From contig CAJJDN010000103.1 of assembly GCA_905182985.1 (NCBI GenBank), positions 310,001 through 374,000 on the forward strand: a stretch of 64,000 nucleotides of DNA. Direction: 5' to 3'. Made by a program: the position numbers and the translations under genes. The notes under the pieces were generated by a model. That model saw only the letters and a list, made by a program, of their open reading frames with translations, was not told where the DNA came from and made no database searches. Origin of the DNA: Paramecium sonneborni (taxonomy: Eukaryota > Ciliophora > Oligohymenophorea > Peniculida > Parameciidae). Of this stretch, positions 50,361 through 64,000 are shown in pieces (position 1 is the first letter of the stretch; each line of letters begins with the position of its first letter).

Positions 50361-50914
50361 ATCTTTATATTGACTAAGTTAGTGCATCAATTTTGTTAAG
50401 TCATCTTTTAGGTTACTATAAAATTACAAGTTCTAATTGATATTGTGAAAAAGAACTTAACTGTAGCCAAATGATGATATCTAAATAAAAGGAAAATTAT
50501 TTTATTCACTGAACACAATTATTGTAAAAATGAATTTAAATATTACATCCATAATGATTTAATCAATAGTCTCTGTAAATAAATTAATTCAACTTCAATA
50601 AAAATTGTAGAATAATTGTTATCATCTGATACTTTAATCATTTTATTTTATGAATTTATTTTTCGATTATAATTATATACTTAAATTTTCTTTCTCTCTT
50701 ATTGATAAATATTCTCCAATAAGAAATTTAAAATATTCTTACCTTAGCTTTGTTTTAGTGAGTCAAAAATTAGAGCAGAATGTTATTCGAAAGAAAAAGA
50801 AGTAAATTGGACAACATTGAGTTATTTAAGTTAAGAAATATCAAATAAATCTGGATTTTATGAAGCTTCTAAGCTTTTGAAAAAAAAATTTCGAATAAAA
50901 TTTTCTGAAATTAT

Positions 50915-50954
50915 ACTAATATTCTTAAAATTAAACTGATATTCTTAAAATTAA
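50915..50954. repeat. 20-bp tandem duplication
   Basis: Units 50915-50934 and 50935-50954 (ACTRATATTCTTAAAATTAA) differ at a single position. Confidence 0.9.
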
Positions 50955-51042
50955 ACTTACTTAAAGGATTATAATAAATATTATTTTTAATTTTTTAATT
51001 CTAAATAAAATAAGAAATTATTGATTTATAACAAATAGTTAT

Positions 51043-54000
51043 TCAATTTATACTTTTTTTTCCAATTTCATTTTCTAATGCAAGCTTTTAATTTTATTTT
51101 AAATTATCTCTTTAAGAATGAATTGCAAACGAATGTTATTCAATTTTATTATTTGGAAATGAATATTCATCTTTTTTACTATGACTTTGCTATAGAATAT
51201 TTTAATTCATAAGATTATTGACACTAAAAATTTCTGCTGAAAATTATGGGTCAGTAAACTGCTTTTCTTGATTATTATTTTTAAAAATAAAGTTTTTAGA
51301 TGATAATTCTAATCCTTTTTTTCTAAACATAAAAAATAAATAATACTTTTTAAATTCTAAAACTTATCGTGCCTATGGTACAAGATATTCTCTCAGTTTT
51401 GCAAATCTCTTTTTAATTCTAGATTGCTAAATTTGGTGTGTTTCAAAGAATCTATGTAGGCATGGATGCGATTTGAAAAATGAAGGAAAGTATTTTAATA
51501 TGAATTCCTTAAAAGTATCAATTTTTTCGTGAAGTTTTTTGAAATATGCAAATAAAATTTATGAAAGCATATTGAGAATGTAAAAGGCATTAAGAAAAGC
51601 AATAATTATATAAAAAGGCCATACTATTTCGTAGAATTATTATTATTATGCTGTGTAAATAGAGCTTGCCAAAATAATAGAGACAGCACAAACAACAGTT
51701 GATTAAGTATCAATTTTATTTAATTATCCTGTCATATATGGTTTTTATTTAATAGTGATAAAAGTATAGCTAAATAAGACTAAAAATACTAGAGATGCTT
51801 TGATAGGAACATGATCATCATAATAAGCCAAAACAATAATAATAATCTCTTTTTATAGTATCTTAAGTGTTTCCCAGAAATAAGCATGCAATTAATATTC
51901 ATTATACAAATATCCCCAAGTCTTTCTAACATAAGAAAAATCAAGATGATGTTTATTTTTATGGACTCCAAACCATAAAAAGAAAGGAAGAATACAACCA
52001 AAAGTGAATAATAAGGGTAAGCAAAATGTTATAATCCATTGAGCATGTTAAATTGTATCATATCTATAAGCTACATTACCTTAGATCCAAAATTAATCAG
52101 ATATCTATCTGTAAGACAATAATGAAATGATTCCACCAATTAAATTTGGCTACAAATATATGAATAAGTAAATTAGGGAAGTAGAAATAAATGAAAAATT
52201 AAATTTAATTTATTTAGTAAATACAGCAATTGCACCTAAAGTAAAAATAATAGTAATGTAAGAAGAAGTCATAATCAAACTCCAAATAATTCTAAAATAG
52301 ATAATTAAAATATCGGTGATGGTAACTAAGAAGCAATCTAATGAATAAGCAAGTGATTCAATAGGATTACCAGCACTATTGACAATTGATGCCAGTCCTA
52401 CTGGAACTTATAATTAAAATGTAGATATAGTTGATATGATTTATAGATAATTTGTAAACAATTTGATGAGAATTGCAGTGGATGCTTCTTTTATAGCAAC
52501 CCTTACTCCAAAAGCCTTTAATCTTAATCCTAATACAAATTCATCTATCATTTCAATCGTGCTACTAACTGACATCAATGTAGAGATCAACGTCCAAAGA
52601 CTTACGAAAATTATTGTTATGACATTGTATACTATTTAATCACAACTTCCACATGAATATGTTGAACTTACAGAATAAGATCCACTTCCTCTAGAATTAT
52701 ATAAATCACATTATTCACATAAGGCTCCTATGTGTCCTAATATACATGATTCATCTCCTGGTCTCCAACCACCTTTACAATTCTCTACTAAATGATAACA
52801 GTATTCAATTGTCTAACTAAAATAATATGCTCGCCAATAATGCTATCTCAGTTCTATCATAGATGATTCCAATGATTTTATTTTGGTATCATCTTTATAA
52901 CTACAATTCTATGCTTCATATGATACTTAGTATTAATTTTAAAAAGAATTACACAGAACACAACCTCCAGATGTATGATTTAAGAATTCACCTAATTAAC
53001 AAGGAAATGTTCTAATATCCACTTAGAGTTTATAATTTTTCGTATATTTCTAAATTTGAAAAGGAGGGTTCTATTTGTATTAAGGCACTGAAATACTATT
53101 ACATTCTATTTATAATCTTAGAACTATATCTGAATTATAGGTTGGATTAAAGTAAATTATTAGATTATCTAAATTATAATCTCCACTTGTTTCATTAAAT
53201 ATGACATCATTATAAGAAAAACTATATTCAATATTCTTTACTTCTCTCTAGGAACTTAAATTAAAAGCTATTGGTTATAAATTACAATAAGATCCTGTTA
53301 ATCCTTTAATCTATTTCTAAAATTTATCCAAAGCAATAATTCTGAGTGTTAAATTATAAGGAATGAATTTTGAATTGACAGGATCAAAATATCTGTAGTT
53401 TCCTATCATGATTCCAGATGGTAATATTAATTGACTCATCTTAGAGGAAGAGCCTAAAATCTTATAAGGAATTATTAGAATTTGTTCAACAATTTCTATA
53501 TCTGAATTATTTAATTCTATTTTATTTAGTAAAGTTAATCCTGAATCTATAGATAATGTTAACGATCTTGGTTTTTCTAAAACATTAGATCCATACAATG
53601 TAGCATTATTATACTTTAACTATAAATCTAACTACTTAGTCAATTGCAATTATTAAGAACTTAAATATATACCTCCTGCAATATCAGCTGTATTTTCTAT
53701 TATCTTGGAATCTAAAATATATAGTTATTCATCTTCAGATTAATAATAAATAGCACCTCCAATATTGCCAAAATTATTTTAAAAAATGCTACTTATAATT
53801 ATAGTATTCATCTTAACTATTAAAAGTGATCCACCAAAAGAAGCGGAATTATTTAGGAATAAGCTGTTTTCTATAATCACTTAATATTCCATTTAGTTAA
53901 TTAGAGTTTAGTAATCATGCTATTGTAAAATTCGATAATTTGAAGGTAAATTTTAAATAATAAAATCATTAATACTCTTAGTAATAAATAAACAACCAGC

Positions 54001-57000
54001 CCTTCCACATTTGCTATTTTATATAAGAATTTATGAAAATTTGATATTTTCAACATTTAATTATTCAACATCAAAAATTCTAACTAAACCAAATTAGCAT
54101 TTTTTGCATACAACATTTTAAATTTAAAACTACTCTACTCGTAAGATATGCTTTTAATTGATTTTATTAATTTCAATTAAACTAAAATTAGAAGGTGAAT
54201 TTTTAAATATCTTCAATTGGTTACAAATTAATTGTATTATATTTTTAGCATCAGATTTGGTCTCTGTAATTTAAGTATTAATTATATTTATTTTCATCGG
54301 ACATTCTAGTTGAGTGAAAAATTCTGAATTAATTGGCAAACATTCTCTTTTTTCACTTAGTTAAATTTGAAATACTTAGGAGATTTAAATATCGAATATT
54401 TATATTTTTCCAAAAGATTCTAAAAATATTAATTAAATTATTACATTATTTTAAATTTAATTGAATTAATGGTGAAAAAGCTATTGAGCAATTAAAGATT
54501 TTAATATTAGACATTAATATATTCTATGCTTCTACAATTTTCATTAAGAATTGTATATAAATAGATTAGAAAGTACAATTATAAAAGCTAAAGTTACCAA
54601 ATTAAACAAAAATTAAAGGGTTTGAGTGAATAATAATGGAAACCTCATCATCTGATATGCTATCTAAATTTGAGTAAAAATTTTCTATTCCCTCTTTTGT
54701 TGAATAAAAATCAATATTTTAAAAGTTTATTTGAGATTTAATCGAATCCTTTTTGGAAAGAGTATAAGAGAAAAATTAATTTTACATAGAAAAACAATCT
54801 CTCACTAATAATTATTCAAAGACTATTAAATTAGAAGATTCAGATGGAATAATATATATTGCACCACCATCAGATCTACTATAAATAGAATCAAATGTGG
54901 TATTTTTAATGTTTAAAGTCAATACAGATGAACTAGCATCTATGTAAAAGCATCCTCCTTTTGAAAAATATAAGGAAGACAAAGTTGTTCTTGTATTGAG
55001 AAAAGCTGAATTTATTATATTAATAAAGCTTATTCCCTAGGCAATTATATAAAAACCTCCTCCAAATATAGAAATTGAGGAATTTATCTTTATATTATCA
55101 ATCATAATTAATTTAGATATTAGCATACCATTCCCACTAGTTGATTTTATCGGGAAAATGAATTAAACATTAATATCTGTTAGATCTTGAGTATTTTTTA
55201 ATAATATATATCTATTCAAAGATGAATAATTCATAATGTTGTTATTTTAAAATTAAGAATTTTTCAAAATTATCTTTTATGAATCTATATATAAGATTGA
55301 ATTAGTTGAATTAGTGACCAAGTTTTATAAAAATTAGCAACTTTATATTCTAACTGTACCATATTTAAGTGACAAAAATAATGTAGCTGAAGAAGATTAA
55401 GATAAAGCTTAAAAATATTCATTTAAATGGTTGTCATAAAAAACTGTATTTTAAAAAGTTATGAGTCCTTTTTGCTTTGAATCTAAAGAAATTAGTGCTG
55501 TATTTTTATTTAAAGTTGCAACAATCAATAAATTTGAAATAAAAAAGGAGTTTTGAATATAAATTGTTTCTTCAACAAATCTCTACATTAAATCATATCC
55601 TTAAAAAATAATCAATGGAGTATTAAAACTTAAACAACTTGTAACATTTAAATTATCTATTAAAATATTTTAGTATTAGCCTACATAAAGAAAGAAATAC
55701 AATTCAACGATAGCTAATTGTTATACACAATCTATTGTTGAATGTAAGACTTTTTAAAAATACCTTTAATCTTAAGTCATTAAAGAGTTTCTGATTTCAA
55801 GAGTCTCAGCATAAAGAATTGTCATTTCAGGCAATCCATAACCTCTCTAAATATAAATTTCTTCTAAATTACAAATTTAACATTCAATGTATATCATAAC
55901 CTAATCAAAAGAAATCTGAGTATTTTACATTTTATTAGTAGAAACACAATTTGACATTTCAAAATTAGTTAAATTAAACATTAATTAATTAATTTCATCA
56001 TATTTAATAATTTTTAAGATTTATTATTTATTATTATAGCTAGAATTTATTATTTTAAGACTTTTTATTAGGATATTTTAGGATTAATTCAAAGCTGCTT
56101 ATGATTTCGTATACTCAATATTATTCTGAATTAACATACTTGATTCAATAAGTGTTTAATTTATAATACAATCTTTTAAGTTGATTACATTACTTGAAAA
56201 AAATGATGAATTATCTCTAAGTTGAGAATCTTTCAAAACTAATTAAGATACAATAGTTGATTCAACATTATTTAATAAAAATATGTTAGAATTTTTCAAA
56301 ATCTCAACATTGTTCATATATATTTAACCAAGTTGTAAAGTTCCTATTGTAAAATCTAGTAAACCCTTACATAAAAAGAAATCAGAAGAAATAAATTTAG
56401 TATCAGAAATATTAATTTTTTACAATTAACTTTTATAATTTAGGGGATTAGAGATAGCTTAAAATTTAAATAATGTCGAATTTGTAAATTCAGAATTTTT
56501 TATTGTGATATTAGTTATATGTAAATAATTTTAAGTGATATTGGATATGGAATTAAAAGTAAAAATATCGGACTAGTACACATAAAGGTTGTTAATTAAT
56601 AAATTAGATATTTAAAGAGAATAAGGAATATTTGATACTATTTTAAAGAATTATCCAGCTTTTAATGTACTTTTAGTTTCAAATATGCAGTCTATTATTC
56701 TAAAAGTCAATTTGTTTTTCAAATTATTCATAGAAATAATTGAGTAATTGGCTTAGGAATTTAGATTTTTGCCAAAATCAAAATTAATGTTTTCAAATGT
56801 AATTATTGTATAATTACTAATTGTTATTTATGAAGCAATAGATAATTAGATTGGATTATCTGAATCTATTCTTTTTCCCTTAAATTTAATATCCATTTAT
56901 TGTAAAGAAAATATTTTTTAAGCTAATGTAGAAAAAATCTCTAGGTTATTGCTAAATTCACAACCTTAATTAAAACCTTGAATAATGGTGAATTCAAATT

Positions 57001-60000
57001 AAACATGCCTAACTGAAATATCGTTTAAATAATCAAAAAGTTATGGAGTTTCTAGTATATCTAAATAATCGTATTAAAAAAAGCGGAAAAGAGGAATATT
57101 TTTGACCATAAAATTTTCATCATTTGATTATAGATATAAATCATAAAAGTCATTACCATCACAATAAAGGTTTTAAAGAATCATAATTTTATTATAACAT
57201 TTATCAAATTTGTTACAAACTACAATAGTTTAAGTTAAAGAATCATAGTGATATTTTTCTTATGAATTAGTATAGATTGACTTTTCAAAGCATATTCGAG
57301 TCTAAAATTTGTTTTAGTCAGTTAAAATAAAGTATGGATTGACTTATTGTATTTCTTAATCACTTCTATCTAAACATGCTTTACAATTAGAAGGACATTA
57401 GATACATAATCCATCTTGATTTGAAGATTTAATAAAGCCAGAGATAGTTTCCAAACATTATATGCAAGTAGCTTATCCATCAATAATTTCACATTTATTG
57501 CAATTTGAATCACAATCTTTAATGCACTTTTAATGATATAGAATATAACCATAATGACATGAAGTACAAATTAAATTCAAATCAGATTCAGAATTTGTTG
57601 ATGCATAATTTTCAAATGAATGATCATTATTATGATTTATAAAATGTTTATAATAGGCTTTAATATTCCATTTCCAATAATCTCCATATTATTAATTTTA
57701 TTGAATGCATGTCTTACAGATTTATCCACATTATGTACATTAACCTGTTAAAACTCCTGCATAAAATCCATCTTCACAGATTATGCAAAATGAATCATTT
57801 TCTGTGTAATTGTGAATACATGAGATACAATTTTTTATTCTTGTACAATTAGACACTTAAACAGCATTGTCATCATTTTTACTAATAATACATATTTTTT
57901 TAAAATCTTGTACTTATATAATAGCAAATTGACAATCATCAGCTATTTCTTTTAACTCACATTTTTATGTATTTTAATTGTAATGATAATTCTCTTTGCA
58001 TAAAGCACAGCCCACATTTACTTAACGAATATTTTAATTTATAACTTTAAAATTAATATCTAAGGTGGTTTAAATTATACCTCCATTAAGTATATAATCA
58101 TAACAGTAAATACAATTTTGAATATTACATTAAATACAATTTTTACCATCAATAGATAGATAATATTATGAAGGTGAACCTTTGCAATAATAACAGAATT
58201 GCAATCCATCACATTTCTAACAATTATCCCCACATGAGACACACTTATTATGTAAAATAATAGAATTGCCTTCACAACTATTACATTAATATGAGCCATC
58301 ATTATATGAATAACATTATTAGCAATCTTCGCATAAAATACATAATCTTTCCTTATTTAGATAATAATTTAAATTGCAAGATTCGCATTAATACTAATTT
58401 GAACAATATCTACAACCATCTATGCAAGGTATGCATTAATTGTTTTTAAAATAAAAACCTTCTTTACATACTCCTTAACTAATACAACCTTGACATAATT
58501 AAAGTTGTTGGATTTCATCAACCAATTCAAGCATATTAAAGAAAAGATAATCATTTTCATTTCTTTATTAAACTTAAAATAAATATTCTGGATTTGATTA
58601 ATAAGTTTATGCACTCATTTTACAAGTCAATGTCTATCCAAATTGTTTAGGTGATACAAAACAATCTAAACAATTTATTTTAGTACTTGAGTATAGATCA
58701 AAATAATAAGGGCTTAATAAAAAATAATTTAATACCACTAAACACATATGTTTTTGTATTAAAAATAACCGAAACTACATTCAATAAGATCTTAATTACA
58801 ATTACTATAACCTATCAACTAGCAATCTAGTTCTATCTCTTAAATTTATATAAGAGGGAAAGCTTTTATAACAGATTAACATTCTTAAACACCATCTTTA
58901 TCAACATATCTTTATTAACAAGCACAAGTTTTTTCTTTTTTTGAAAGTTATCTAAAACTATACTCAGGACATGTTAAACAGTTAGTTTTTGTTGGTCCAT
59001 CACAACTTAAACAAGAATAATGACATGTAGGTTTATAAACATCAATGTAAGGTTTACATAAAAGTTATAAGTTAATATCACTTACAAATCCTTTTAAATA
59101 ATTTTATGTATAATCATCTCCTCCTAAAAAAATATAAAATTTAGATCCAGAAAAATGACGAATTGGTTTACTCCATGTCTATATACGAACCTAATTAATT
59201 GAAGGGAAATATATTTAAAATTATGGTTATCCATTATTGTTTTATGTTCCTATTTCATATTAAAAATAATGCCATTTTATAAGTAACTCTGAATATTCAT
59301 CTCCAAATTATTAAATTGTGTCATCTTCATTTGTCTTGTATCTCTTTTTAATAGGAAATTAATATGAATAAGTTGATATTTGAAAACCATTCTCTGAAGG
59401 TATAATACTTTAATAATATTTTAAAAAGATATCTCTATCACCAATTTGTAAATCATCACTATAATCTTTATTAATAGTTATTCTAAAAATAACAGTCTCT
59501 AAATAATTCTCCATTGATTGACTTAGCACTATCCAACCTTTAATTACATATCTAAATGATTCAAATTCTTAAGTATTAACTTTTATATAATTATCTCCAT
59601 TCATTTCTTAATTATTTGTACTTATTTCGTAACTCCAATTATAGCATGTTACATAGGATAAAAAGTCTTAAGAACATGATTATAAATCTAAAAACACATT
59701 ATCCTGCTTGGCCGAAAAAATACTGGAAAGACGTCCTTTAAATTAACTCAATATTATCAATTTTCCTTCCTAATCTTTGTACTAATAAACATTTCCAACA
59801 TTATGTTTTATTTTATCTAAAAATTGAGGTAGATCATTTACTATCTAAAGTGGCAAAACTTATTAAGAATTATAAAATCCAAATATTGTTTATCCTAATG
59901 TTATCTCAAAATAACAATAAAACATTATCCATTAGTTTTCATATAAATAATTGTCAAATTCAAATAATAATGTATTTATTTAAGTCTTAAACGAGTAAAA

Positions 60001-60402
60001 TACCTTGTGACTTATTTTTTATTAATTTTAATCAATATCAACAGAAACTACAATTATTTTAAACTTTTCATTGCTTTGATCTATTGAGTATATAAATTAA
60101 CCTCCATTTATAACAATTTATTCATTTAATATACTGAAATCTTCAGATGCTCTATTTGCTAAAAGTGATAATAAATCATTATACATAGCTCTCTTATTTC
60201 TGCTAATGGCATATATTTCATCCAAACTCCAAATCCTACATTCATTTCTCCTAATATTAATTCTTTAGGTAAAGTTTAATCAATTGAAAATTTATTACTG
60301 TTTGTCCCTAAAATCGGCCTCATGGTTGAAAATTAACAATAATTCTAAACTTATCTATGATATAATTCTATTTACTTACTTAAAAAACAAAACGAAGAGC
60401 AT
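51043..60402 (-). CDS. Giant membrane protein: Cys-rich, beta-helix and multi-TM domains
   Basis: Five exons; introns of 25, 26, 23 and 25 nt leave 3087 codons including TGA (3086 aa). The ATG at 60402 plus a 25-nt intron gives a leader MLFVLFFKQV; a model starting at 60323 also closes. Residues ~20-450 hold beta-rich, lectin/LamG-like segments. About 450-1000 is a furin/growth-factor-receptor-type Cys-rich array of CxxC pairs (CHYSCLSCDGPTKTNCLTC, CEDCQQCYSYNDGSYQCNSC). About 1000-2500 consists of repeated short beta-strand units rich in Asn, Ser and Ile with GGAIY/GGGFY turns, as in right-handed beta-helices (FGNIGGAIYYQ, DIAGGIYLSS). A second Cys-rich stretch precedes 8-9 TM helices (~2560-2900; SLWTLISTLMSVSSTIEMID) and a basic cytoplasmic tail. 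This architecture recurs in large ciliate surface proteins; ligand and function are unknown. Confidence 0.85.
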
Positions 60403-62065
60403 TGATACATAAAAATTAACAAACATTAAATTATGCTAAATAAAATGATTATGTATTTAATTAAGAAAAATAAGAAATTTCTTTGAGTTCAATGAAATAA
60501 TCAAATTTTAATAAATAAAGCAAGTTTGCAATTTCTCTTAACAAACATTACATATGAAATAATTGGTAAATAAAATTCTATTTTTATTGATTTTTAAATA
60601 GGGAATGATAAATTATCAATTAAACAATAAGAATTCAATATTTTTATTTAAAAAAACCAACAAAATAATTTTGAACTAGAAATCATTGGGAAATCTAAAA
60701 CGAACTTCATAAAACTATTTGCCATTCAAATTTCTTTATTATCTTATGTTACATAAATTAAACTAAAATATTAAAAATAACTTTTTAAAAAATTAGTTTG
60801 CTTGATGAAAAATCCTCTTAATATATAAAATTGTTCACAATAAATTTGGCAAATAATATCAAATTGTTTTTCTTAAAGTTTCTAAATCGATTTTTCGCCT
60901 TTGTTATGTTTAAGTATTTTTAATTATGCTGCAATTGTCTTTGAAAACGATTATAAAATTAAAAATTACCATGTATTTATGCATTTCAAAATGAGTGAAA
61001 AAAAATTAATGAAAAAAATTATATTTCATATTTACATAAAGAATGAAATTTTCTTTTCTTTTTTTCAGGATATCTAAAATTCTTTCATTGTTGACAGATA
61101 TTTACAAAAATTTTAAATTATTTATTTTAGATCAAATAAGAGTGGAAATAAAAAAATTTCTTATAACTCTATAACTTATATCATTTTTTATCTAATGGAA
61201 ATTTGGAAAAATGAAATATTTATAATTTATAAAATAAAAATAAGAGCTTATTGACAAAAACAAAATTTGAAAAGAAAAAATGAGAGACATATAGTTATTT
61301 TGTAGACCTCTTTAACATTAATATATAAAATTATATTCTTGATTTCATATATTATAATTCCATTTTAGGCTTTTAAATAAAAAAATTAGTTTAGATTAGA
61401 GACTTATTCATTTTTATATAATTAAAAATAGATTATTCTCTTTTAACCCAAATAATTTTACTTAATTCATAATAAAAGTTTTTTTTTTCTGATGTAATTA
61501 ATATTGTTTATAAAAATTCTGAAAATTTCATAAATATGAGACTAAAAAGATTGAATAAATGAAAATTGAATTATAAAATTACTCATTTACTATATTATTT
61601 ATGTAAAAATGAAATTGTTTTAACATATAAAAAAAGAATTATAATTTTACATTTTACAATATATAAATAACAATATCATAGTATGAAACATTTTATATAT
61701 ATCTATTTTCATTTCTTAAAAAGACAATATTATTTTTTAAAAAATAATTTAGGTTATTTGATTGTGAATCAAATAAATTTTTTAACTTAAATTTAGATTA
61801 AATTTGGATGTTTTTTTAATTCATCTAAATATGACTCAGCTCAAATAACTTTAAAAATATGTCAGTTTTTAAACTGCAATTCATCTTTTTTAAAGAAAAA
61901 TTTGATTCAAAAAGCTAGTCTTATCTTGTATTATTCAAATTACTTGGCGATAGTATTTTTAATTAGTGCGTATTATAAAAAAGAAAATTCAAATTTATTA
62001 TCCTATGTATATGAGCTTAAAAGGAATTGATTAATTTACAACTTGATATTATTATTCAAAAAAAT
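60403..62065. other. 1.66 kb intergenic, no gene seen
   Basis: The most AT-rich long stretch of the window, dominated by A and T runs. All six frames contain frequent TGA or are low-complexity. It separates two divergent starts and must hold both promoters. No RNA gene or repeat is recognised. Confidence 0.6.
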
Positions 62066-64000
62066 ATGTGTAATACTTTAAGACAACCTACAATAACCAA
62101 AATAAAAGATGATTGGATTGCTTAATTTATAAAATAAAAAAATCTAATTAATGGTCTAATCTAAGAACACCTAAATGAAATACAAAATAAGAGGGCATAT
62201 ATGATCAATTTTAAAATAAATATTTTTTTAAGGGGAGGAGGATGCGGAAATACTAAGATTCCTTAAGTGAAATTAGGAAAACTTTAAGACTAATTTCCAC
62301 CAAATTTTGCTATGAATTTAAAATTATTCACGGATACAATATCTGAAAAATCATTCCTGTTTTAGGATAAATTACATTAGGATGAAGTGCTTTCTGCATT
62401 TTAATGGTTTTACAATAATAAAGAATATTTTTAAATTATCTGTAATGATGATTCAATAAATTCAAAATTTTATCATCTAATAGAAAAAAGTGCAGAGATA
62501 TTGTTAAAATCACTTATAGTTTACATTAAATTATCTGGGTTTTTATTTCATTAATTGCTTGAAATTTGTAATGATCTTTTTAGAGTGATTTTTTCATATT
62601 AATTAAAAAATGAAGAGAGATATATGCAAGAAAGTTTAAAATAAAGTTTACTTGAAATTATAACAGAAATAGAAAGCTAAATGAGTGTTGAATCAATGAA
62701 TATTTAAAAAAGTGGAGTTGAATAAGAAATTTAGCTTATTAAAACATGTTTAGCACATTGTCGAACTAATTCCGAATAAGAAAAAGAAATAGTAATTTCA
62801 ATATTATGTGGTGCAGCAAGTTCTATTTCAGAATTAAAGCCTAGTGAAGAATTAATAAATTCTCTAATTGAAGCAGGTAAATTTTTACTTCTTAATTTTT
62901 ATGATAAATAAATCTAACATCCTTTGTAAAAATATGAAATTTATTATTTTTTTGAGAATCTTAAATGGTCAATTATACATTAATTGAAATTAGGATTTTC
63001 TGTTTAGAAAACAATTAATCCGTTAATAGAAGGATATAATTTATATATTAAATAATCTTAAGATTGGATGATACATGCTTGTTGGATCAAATTCATATCT
63101 GATTTAATGGCATATCGACCTGTGATAAATAAGATATAAATATACTAAACCTATAAATCTGAATAAATAATATGGAATTAATTAATACTTACAAATTAAA
63201 TTATTTAACTACCATATGATAAATCCTCTGGAAAACTCTAAATTTTTGGGAAGAAAAATTCTTTATTATTGAAATAATTTAAATAATTAATACTATTTTA
63301 GGAGTATTTACTTGATATATAGGAACAATTTTATTTATTTCCTGCTTATTCACACTTTTAATTTGACAATTAATTATAAGGATAGGTTGATAATGATGAA
63401 TTTCTTATTAAATTATTACTTAGTGAGTCTACTTTAGAAACAATATCTATATTAAACAATTTTCTAAAAACATCCTCTGAAGAATTAACAAATCATTTTG
63501 ATTCTATTAATTAATAATATTGTTAAACGAATAAATTTATTTATTCAAGTAAAGTAAATGATAGAATTTAAAGAGATGATATTTCATATATGATAAAATA
63601 AATTAAAATACATCAGAAATCTTTATTCTTTAATTTATATGAATTAAATATTCTCGTTAATCAAGATAGAGAGTACACTATTACAACATTAAATATTTTG
63701 AAATAAAATCAATAATTTTTTAAAGAAAATACATTAAAATCATAAATAATTTTATTATAGAAGATTAATTAATTAGAAGAATAATATACAAAGAACTATC
63801 AAGTTAATGTAGAAAAATTTCCATCATTTTTTATTTAGATCTTTCATTAATTGTCATTATATCAAGTGGATTCTTTTTTTACTGTTGATTTATAAAATAT
63901 AAACTTTAAAGAGATTCATTTTGATTAGAAATAATTTATTGAAACAGTTCAGAATCTTAATAAATTTTTAGAAAAATACATAAGTGATTCAAAATCTATA
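62066..64000 (+). CDS. Large unidentified protein, 5' part (runs off the right edge)
   Basis: An ATG followed by 645 codons with no TGA to the window end, far beyond chance here; no intron is needed. The start MCNTLRQPTITKIKDDWIAQ is hydrophilic, without a signal peptide. An early Gly-rich segment RGGGCGNTKIPQVKLGKLQD (about residue 53) is followed by long helical, Leu/Ile/Gln-rich sequence with many aromatic residues (WSIIHQLKLGFSVQKTINPL, LLSESTLETISILNNFLKTS). It resembles the N-terminal part of a very large alpha-solenoid or helical scaffold protein. I do not recognise the family. Confidence 0.85.

Larger units (their letters stand above)
49631..51042. other. 1.4 kb intergenic with small repeats and a weak ORF
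   Basis: No confident gene. On the minus strand 49883-50205 is open except for one in-frame TGA at about 50142, and reads as moderately protein-like (FSKLNCQIKNIFGHSEISIS). Two short tandem repeats lie at 50302-50360 and 50915-50954. Confidence 0.5.

Overview
The window is ciliate macronuclear-type DNA, most likely Paramecium (inference). Every recognisable gene reads TAA and TAG as glutamine and ends only at TGA. The genes carry very short introns of 20-32 nt, almost all GT..AG. The DNA is very AT-rich, genes are closely packed on both strands, and a P4-ATPase/guanylyl-cyclase fusion typical of ciliates is present. Because TGA is the only stop and the DNA is AT-rich, open frames of about 60 codons arise by chance. 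Small ORFs are therefore scored cautiously, and each multi-exon model was accepted only when exon phases closed to an intact frame.

Layout. 1-7 kb: a CCDC61/VFL3 basal-body protein (cut by the left edge, -), a DUSP-domain protein (+), tRNA-Lys(UUU) (-), a small possible membrane protein (-), choline/ethanolamine phosphotransferase (-), splicing factor SF3A3 (+) and arginase (+). 7-9.3 kb: a divergent histone H3 gene seen twice, as two identical 808-bp copies flanking a run of Ns, which is probably an assembly artefact. 9.4-12.5 kb: a coiled-coil protein (-), a small secreted-type ORF (+) and a 1.1-kb stretch without a convincing gene. 12.5-26 kb: a 1989-residue surface protein (-), divergently arranged with the 2428-residue P-type ATPase/guanylyl cyclase (+). 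26-37 kb, all minus strand: a conserved 207-aa protein, a DGAT2-family acyltransferase, the U-box E4 factor UFD2/UBE4, a calpain-family protease with an acylation-type N-terminus, an EF-hand protein, a small hypothetical protein and ALG7/DPAGT1. 37.6-41.1 kb: two tandem sugar-porter-type MFS paralogues (+). 41.2-51 kb: a MORN-repeat protein (-), a stretch of apparently decayed coding sequence, a histidine phosphatase with a GC-AG intron (+), a cyclic-nucleotide-binding-like protein (+), RanBP1 (-) and a Rab GTPase (-). 51-60.4 kb: one giant Cys-rich / beta-helix / multi-TM membrane protein of 3086 aa (-). 62-64 kb: the start of a large unidentified protein running off the right edge.

There is no operon-like logic. 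The genes are ordinary eukaryotic housekeeping, signalling, ciliary and surface genes. Themes that recur are lipid synthesis (CPT/EPT, DGAT2), N-glycosylation (ALG7), calcium and cyclic-nucleotide signalling (guanylyl cyclase, cNMP-binding-like protein, calpain, EF-hand protein) and large surface proteins. The most unusual items are the H3 variant with insertions next to K14 and K27, the cyclase fusion with degenerate ATPase motifs, the GC-AG mini-intron, and an MFS gene in which three of five introns are multiples of three with no stop codon.
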